Translations under genes and position numbers: made by a program
The notes under the pieces: model-generated
The model's input: the letters and a program-made list of their open reading frames with translations, nothing else
Databases searched by the model: none
Told to the model about the DNA's origin: nothing
DNA from: Sthenelais limicola
Taxonomy: Eukaryota > Annelida > Polychaeta > Phyllodocida > Sigalionidae
Length of the DNA: 64,000 nt
NCBI GenBank assembly: GCA_942159475.1
Contig: OW804096.1
Coordinates: 112,256,194 to 112,320,193 of the forward strand
Direction: 5' to 3'
In this document: piece by piece, positions 57,865 to 64,000 of the stretch
How the letters are laid out: each line of letters begins with the position of its first letter
Numbering within the stretch: the first letter of the stretch is position 1

Positions 57865-58190
57865 GTTGGAAGAGGAAGGGAGAGAAGAGAGGAGAGGAGG
57901 GGGAGGGGAGAGAAGGAGGTAGAAAGGGGGAGAGGGGGGGGGAGAGAGGAGGAAAGGGAGGGAAGAGAGGTGAGGAAAGGGAGGAAAGAGAAAAGAAAAG
58001 AGGGGAGAGGAGAGTGAGAGAAGAGGGAGAGAAGAGAGGAGAGGGAGAAAAAGAGGAGAGGGAGAGAGAAAAGAGGGAGAGGGAGGATGGAGAGGAGAGG
58101 AGGGTGGAAGGAGAGGAGGGGGAGAGAGGAGAGGAGAAGAGAGGGAGAGGGGAGAGAGGGAGGAGAGAAAGGAAGGAGAAAGAAAGGAGT
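57865..58190. repeat. Purine-rich minisatellite (GGGAGA/AGAGGA units)
   Basis: About 325 bp of almost pure purine on the plus strand, like the minisatellites in Helitrons but without a Helitron end beside it. It runs directly into the 40-bp repeat. Ser/Pro/Leu frames on the minus strand are artefacts. Confidence 0.93.
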
Positions 58191-58600
58191 GCACAAAATT
58201 GATTTTGTACACAAAATTGACATTGGGACTGCACAAAATTCATTTTGTACACAAAATTGACTTTGGCACTGCACAATTTTCATTTCGTAAACGAAATTGA
58301 CTTTGGGACTTCACAAAATTCATTTCGTCTATGAAATTGATTTTGGCACTGCACGAAATTCATTTCATACACGAAATTGACTTTGGCACTGCACAATTTT
58401 CATTTCGTCAACTGAATTGACTTTCATTGGCACTGCACCAAAGTCATTTCGTAGACAAAATCCACTATGGCACTGCACAATATTAATTTCGCTCACAAAA
58501 TTGACTTTGGCACTGCACAAAATCCATTTCGTAGACGAAATTGACTTTGCGACTGCACAAAATTCATTTTGTACACAAAATTCATTGCTGAATGAACGAA
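58191..58600. repeat. 40-bp minisatellite with dyad symmetry, about 10 units
   Basis: Unit starts at about 58191, 58231, 58271, 58311, 58351, 58391, 58435 and on to 58555. Each has a (G/T)CACAAAATT head, an ATTTCGT..ACGAAAT hairpin-forming centre and a GACTTTGGCACT tail. The complementary halves stay matched in several units while the bases vary. Confidence 0.88.
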
Positions 58601-59329
58601 ATAATTATTTCATTGACAAAATGAATTGGTAAATGAATAAAATTACATTTTTTTCTTAGAAATAGGGAGAGATGGGACAGAGAGAGAAAGAGGAGAGTTG
58701 AGAGAATGAGGAGAGGGAGAGCGGGAGGGGGCGAGCTAGAAGAAGCCGCACCTAGGTATCTCAATTTTTCCAACATTTTAAAATAAAAGATTAATATTTC
58801 TTTATTTAACAAAAAAATTAATATACAAATGAATTATGATTATTCCTGGTTCATTAATAATATATACTACCTTCAATATAACAATGCATAGAAAACCATT
58901 GTGCCATATACTATATTATATCAAATATTTCTCCCGAAATTAAAGTAAACTTGTGAAAATCTGGTTAATTAACATAATTAATATGCAAATGAGGTGTAAA
59001 TATTCATGATACATGAAAAATGATATTGCCAATTTTTTTCCAATGCTCGAAACCCCACTGGTACCAAATTTCATAAATGTATATCAAATAGTTAATAAAT
59101 AGCAGTTAAATATGTTCTAAAAACCCTCATTATGAAGGTCCATCATTATTTTTTAACTTGATTTTGAAAAGAATAGAGTTCTTGCCCAGCACCGTCATCC
59201 CAAATAACACATTATTATATTCATGTATAACATCTCCATTATCTAGTAGAAACTAAGTAGTCACTGGGAATATAACCAAAGATTTATGTGCGGAAATACC
59301 AATACAATTATGTGTTGAACATAATAACG

Positions 59330-59480
59330 GAGCATAGCGGGCGGCACATAACGGAGCATAACGGACGGTAACGGTCCATAATGGAAGATAGCGGAGAAAA
59401 TGATAAGGAAACGCGTTAACGGAAATCCGCTAAATTACCCGCTAAATTATGTTCCGTTATTTTCATCTATGCTCCGCTCC
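59330..59480. repeat. Cluster of AACGGAGCATA-type repeats, both orientations
   Basis: ACGGAGCATAGCGG, ACGGAGCATAACGGACGG, ATGGAAGATAGCGG on one side; TATGCTCCGCTCCGTTAT on the other, so the patch folds back on itself. Confidence 0.6.
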
Positions 59481-60573
59481 GTTATTAGTTATGAAACGGA
59501 CCCCTGGATATATAAGTATAGTTGTATGCGCCACTGTTATCTATTCCAGAGATTTTAAGGATCACATTTTCCAAACGGAATCACAATGCCATGCTACAAC
59601 AAAGCCCAGCGTCATAATTAAGCCTTCTAAACTTGGCTGACAAGCATATCGTTTTACCAGGCTGAGTTCATTTTTGTCCTCGTCAGTCATATATCGCGGG
59701 TGTGGCAAGGACCGATGCAATAATGTTGATTCGTCCATGAACACTACTAAAGGGCTGATCCGTTATCAAGCCAAGGTAACCCGCCTTGGGGCCCAGTCTT
59801 TAATAGCTTTACCGCATATTATATATATCCATCTGAAGGAATATTCCAATGTCAAGCTTGGATCTCCCGGAATCCAGATCAATTCTTTTTATAACTTAAC
59901 CGCATGCATGGAACAGGGCTGGTGTTCTCGTTTGTGGCACATGTGCGCTTTCCTTATTGATGTTGCCAATGTACGTCAAGCTCATAGATTTATCATATGA
60001 ATATACGGGATATACCTTTTCCATGAATATCTTAGATCCACCTCTGTTACACGCTTATTCATGTCCCCATAACTTATTACGGCAAACCTATATTGATGAC
60101 TTTTTATTATACATATAACACATGGTATATGCCGCTGTTGGTGTCTATATGAAGATATAATAGGAAAAAGGCTAGATAGATTAATTGTTGCTGACCATCA
60201 ATCACGGCATGCAAGTTCATCCTAATGCTCGCCTTAGCCATCCTTTTGATTACATCCAGTTACCTAAAATAGGCCTATCATACAAACTAGGTAACAAATA
60301 GACAAAATGTCCCTACTACATCAACACCGCCCACATCAGTGCACTAGCACTTAAATCATACACATTCCTGCTCAGAATGTTTATCCGCTAAGTAGAGCTA
60401 ATATTTAAAAATAAATTCCACTGATGGAAATACGCAGCTGTATTACAGGCGCCAAGTATCAACTAATTTCGCTCAAGTGAATTTAAAATTGTGGTGCAAA
60501 ATTAAAAACTGTGACGCAAACTTCAAAAGTTATGAAGTGGATTTTCAGTGGATGTTTTCAACTTTACAAATAG

Positions 60574-60650
60574 TGTGAACTTAATTAATGTAGCTAATTT
60601 TCGTTTCCAAGGGAAACGTTTCTCGAATTCAGTTACTTATGTTGGATGCC
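60574..60650 (-). repeat. Dispersed repeat with a GTTTCC..GGAAAC core, copy D
   Basis: GTGTGAACTTAATTAATGTA, then TTTTCGTTTCCAAGGGAAAC. Reverse orientation of the copies at 32688 and 45518. Confidence 0.6.
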
Positions 60651-61624
60651 AAGTGATAGTTACTGTGATGTACTATGACGTAGTTACATGTACAATTTAA
60701 TATGATAGATTAAAGATAAACACACAGTAAAATGGTTACCAGAGGCCTGAGACATGCCTCTACCTTTCTCCCTCCTCCCATGTCGCCTCCCTGTTTGCTA
60801 TTACACTTATTACGTAATAAGACAAACTTGCATGGCCAGTCTATGTCTACACACATGCTGCCATGCTTCAATGATAATCAATGAATCACATCTCCATGTA
60901 ATTAGATAACATCTCATCTGCCGACGGAGTATGGGAGGGCTGTGGCAAATATTTCTATTCCTCCACCTATATGCTTCAGATACCTCCATTTTTGCCTATT
61001 CTTTTTTTCCTTATTTCATCCATATTAATGCAGATTTATAAAATAACAAGACAACACACTACTGCCCAATTGCTATAGTATCTTTCGATACTAGGAGGGT
61101 AGCCCAGCTGATTTGCCTAACTGCTATTTTCTTTTGCTTCTAATTTTTAGTATATAGTTCTTTTTTTGTATTTCTTTTTTTCGTATTAATTTGTGGATCA
61201 TGCGATTGTTGGGTGTTCCATTGGATTGCTCAGTTGAACCTGTGCTCCTACCTCTATCCCATCAATACCCTACAATATGAAAGTATAAGAAGTATGTAAC
61301 ATTTACAGCTAGACTGTAAACTAAATCACAAAACTAAATCACTTTGCTCATCTCATCTCACTAACCCTCATTGCCATGAATATGACTCCACATGGATGTT
61401 GTCATGGCAACCATCACTCACTTCCAAACCTGGCCTCCTCCACTCTGGGCCACAATCAGCAGGAGGCATATCACAGTGATGTTACACTTCAGTTACATAA
61501 CTTATCTGATGATCTCCTCAGATATTTCCTCTCACTGAAATCAGTTGACACAGATGTACAGATGACAGTCTACAGATCCAAAGATAAAAATCTTACAGGA
61601 TGTAGCTTGTAAGATCACACTTGT

Positions 61625-61805
61625 AGGCCTGGCCTAGTAGGAATGCCTAGTAGCCAACCCCCTGCCTAGTAGCCAACCCCCTGTCAATCACAGCCAACAG
61701 GACAGCCAACAGGCTTCACTCACTCAGTCTGTATACCTCCCTCCTTGTCACTCACAGCACTCACTCAGTCTGTATACCTCCCTCCCTGTCACTCACAGCA
61801 AACAG
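61625..61805. repeat. Two adjacent tandem duplications
   Basis: CCTAGTAGCCAACCCCCTG occurs twice (61645-61685), and a unit of about 43 bp, CACTCACTCAGTCTGTATAC..CTCCCT..GTCACTCACAGCA, occurs twice (61716-61800). Confidence 0.8.
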
Positions 61806-62513
61806 GCCAAGCCAATACACTCCTCCACTTAACAGCACCAGCCAACACAGTCAAAACAAACCCATGTGGCCACTGACAGGCCACCCCTCCAATTTAGACT
61901 AAGCCAGGGGTGCGACAGAGGCTTCAGTATAGAGTATACCTTTCCTATAGTGATACTAAAAGGAGGCTGCGCCCATTCAATCGAAATACAACTTAAAACA
62001 GAAAAACACTTAGAGGCTACCCTCCTAATAATCTCAGGTGAATTACCCTCTCTTGAAGGGTGGCCAATATGTATTTGTATTTAAGATTTTTATTCAGACA
62101 AAACATTATGTACAAGTACAGTATTCTCAGAATTCGCTGATTTCTAGTAATTTCTATATATTTTACAGAATCGAAAGATTTTTAGTGGCAATAAGTTCAC
62201 ATAAATTTACAAGTACTTTAAAATTAACATAAGATATGGGTATATCGATAATTAAAACGTAGTCACCTATGATAGATGTATATAAAAACAAACACCTGCA
62301 CTTTGTTCAAATCATGACAGTCAGTGAAAGTTTTTCTAAGTTCATTTAAACATTATTGAAGATAGAGTATAACACATGACAGATAGATGGTGTCTGCTAT
62401 CTCAGATCTCAGCCATGCCTCAGCCCTACATGCCAAGAGATTCGATCTGATAAAACAACACAGATTAGATCCTATCGATTGACAAATCGCTCAACAACAG
62501 CCTGATCATATCA

Positions 62514-63030
62514 ATGATTGACAATTTTCAGGGTGTTCCACTGATTCGACAATTACGTAATAGTATATTCCGTAATTCTCGAATGAAAAGAGAAGAAATC
62601 ACTGTCATCACTGTCTCAACACCTACCGTATTTGTACACGATGAGGGTAAAGTGGGATTCAGAGGTTTCAGTTCATAATATACTGGTTCGGTCGCAACAG
62701 CAGTCAGTAAAGCTGTAGACACATATTCACAATTTTGCAAATCATACGATTTCATGTTCTACGACAAATTAGGGGCTCAGATCATGATGATTTTAGCTGA
62801 AATCGGCTTGTTTTTACCCGCACACATTGGATTTGAAGCACGATTTGGGTTGGGATCGTGAGTCTAGGTCGCACGATTTGGATCACCTCAAATTATATGG
62901 TGATTTCGAAAAATTGAGAAAAAAGGTAGAAAAAATAAATATATCATCACAAGATTTTAACATACTTGAGACAATATGTCTAGGCATGTCATGTAAAAAG
63001 AAATCTTCACGATCCATAAAACATACGTGA
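62514..63030 (+). other. Coding-like frames of unknown origin
   Basis: Three successive plus-strand frames look like pieces of a decayed protein: 62514-62678 (MIDNFQGVPLIRQLRNSIFR...), a methionine-less frame at about 62690-62860 (SQFCKSYDFMFYDKLGAQIM...), and 62827-63030 (DLDHLKLYGDFEKLRKKVEK...). They lie just upstream of the GIY-YIG unit. I do not recognise them; a mobile-element remnant is likeliest. Confidence 0.3.
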
Positions 63031-63167
63031 ACATATAGTTGTTCAAATCATCCACGACTTTCCACCACTATGGAAAGACGTAGCACCCACCCACGCTTGA
63101 TCGTGCACCTACCATTGGTGCCTATGACTAACCCTGGCCGGGTTACCGCACACAATCACAATTCCTT

Positions 63168-63792
63168 TTAGGAACGTGTTGGGAAAAATTCTCAATTTTT
63201 TGGTGAGTTAGTCCAAAATGCTCAGTCTTTGGTCACAGGAAAAATCAAAATCTGAGAGATCTACTAGTCAAGGCGTCGACAATACCACCAAGGACCACAC
63301 ATGTGACAAAAGAACACAAATGCAAACGTCCAAATCATTGTCGATACTGCCCTCTGATGAACACCTCAGGCACACTTTGGATCAGAACCCTGCAACGGAA
63401 CGTGCGCAGTCACAAGCATGTCAATTGCAGAACCAACAATCTGATCTACATTATCACCTGTAAAACCTGCCAAATACAATACGTTGGACAGACCAAGAAC
63501 AATATTGTAACTAGATTTGGCGCACATCTCTTCGACATTGAGAAGAACAATGATACCACGGTTGCTAGGCATCAAAACCAAGCACACCCGGAAATAGGAG
63601 AGAAAGGAAACAACATCTCTATTTCTATACTCACTTTAGTCAAGGCAGAAGCGTCAAGCGATGCTGCCAGAGAAGTAAGAAATCGGGAAGAAAAGAGATG
63701 GATTTCCAGACTAAAAACTCTGGTACCTACGGGACTGAACATTTTGGACTAACTCACCAAAAAATTGAGAATTTTTCCCAACACGTTCCTAA
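63168..63792 (+). mobile_element. Penelope-type GIY-YIG unit between perfect 53-bp inverted repeats
   Basis: 63168-63220 and 63740-63792 are exact reverse complements over 53 bp (the left begins TTAGGAACGTGTTGGGAAAA). Between them one frame runs from the left repeat to a stop inside the right repeat (63750-63752): CSVFGHRKNQNLRDLLVKA, a CxxxxxxCxxC block (CKRPNHCRYC), then the GIY-YIG nuclease (NLIYIITCKTCQIQYVGQTK, TRFGAHLFDIEKN, VARHQNQAHP) and a C-terminus REEKRWISRLKTLVPTGLN. This is the C-terminal part of a Penelope-like retroelement protein. The RT is absent, and no ATG lies at the frame start. Confidence 0.87.
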
Positions 63793-64000
63793 TTGATTAT
63801 CCCAGAAAAGTCAGTATACAAGGCTACAACTAGAGCTTTTCTAGTTTGGACCAAGGTCCTACCACAATTCTACCTTCCCCAATAAATGCCACTCCCACAT
63901 CAACCTGGGAGCAGACATTTGATGATTACTCCAATCATACATGGGATCTCAGCCTTTAAAAAGCTGAAAGCTCTACCTAACTCCACCTCGTCAATCTTGG

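Larger units (their letters stand above)
58620..62510. other. No supported gene; mixed repeats and coding-like scraps
   Basis: An AGAGGGAGAG patch lies at 58665-58735. Short plus-strand frames at 59674-60000 and 61376-61612 (SDVTLQLHNLSDDLLRYFL) have protein-like composition but no recognised domain and no splice context. The rest is AT-rich. Confidence 0.4.

Noticed and set aside
57746..58283. Minus-strand ORFs of 135-176 codons with repeated CVQN and Ser/Pro/Leu tracts
   Set aside because: They span the 40-bp repeat and the purine array; the repeated peptide simply mirrors the repeat unit.
58191..58600. Regularly spaced similar units suggesting a CRISPR-like array
   Set aside because: Units are contiguous and degenerate with no unique spacers, in an animal genome; it is a minisatellite.

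Overview
This is a window of nuclear DNA from an animal, most likely a marine invertebrate. Coding sequence is split by GT-AG introns, intergenic DNA is AT-rich, and there is a dense, mixed load of transposons: CR1/L2-like LINEs, a Ty3/gypsy element, a Penelope-like GIY-YIG module, Helitrons and MITEs. Secreted CCP/sushi and leucine-rich-repeat proteins point to innate immunity. The species or phylum cannot be fixed from the sequence alone.

Three host genes can be read, all on the minus strand. (1) 13133-9213: a six-exon gene for a mitochondrially targeted AhpD/carboxymuconolactone-decarboxylase-like protein. Its exon 4 seems to have lost the segment with the CxxC active site. (2) 47789-26407: a complement factor B-like gene. 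It has a TATA promoter, a non-coding first exon and 16 coding exons whose phases all agree, giving 732 residues: signal peptide, six CCP modules, a Pro/Ser/Thr repeat stalk and a von Willebrand A domain. It stops at the end of the vWA domain, with a polyadenylation signal and no serine protease. (3) 56991-55366: a single-coding-exon LRR protein with LRRNT and LRRCT caps and a probable GPI-anchor signal. An alpha-tubulin processed-pseudogene fragment lies on the plus strand at 8049-8485.

Between and inside these genes are mobile elements. 4.5-6.05 kb holds a large hairpin, a LINE 3' end and a 330-bp foldback repeat that recurs at 50.2 kb. 13.4-16.5 kb holds three Helitrons, two of them back to back, with purine-rich minisatellites. 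17.0-21.4 kb holds a LINE whose first ORF contains a NADAR (YbiA-like) domain. 22.95-23.64 kb, 51.7-51.9 kb and 53.6-54.1 kb hold further Helitron copies. 34.2-38.8 kb holds a decayed Ty3/gypsy element inside a factor B-like intron. 57.9-58.6 kb holds two minisatellites. 63.17-63.79 kb holds a Penelope-type GIY-YIG ORF between perfect 53-bp inverted repeats.

The strongest candidate for something unusual is the LINE that carries a NADAR domain, a family linked to removal of ADP-ribose from guanine. It is followed by the protease-less factor B-like protein with its mucin-like stalk, and by the inverted-repeat-bounded GIY-YIG unit. Exon borders were read by eye from splice signals, phase and domain continuity; no alignment or database search was possible.
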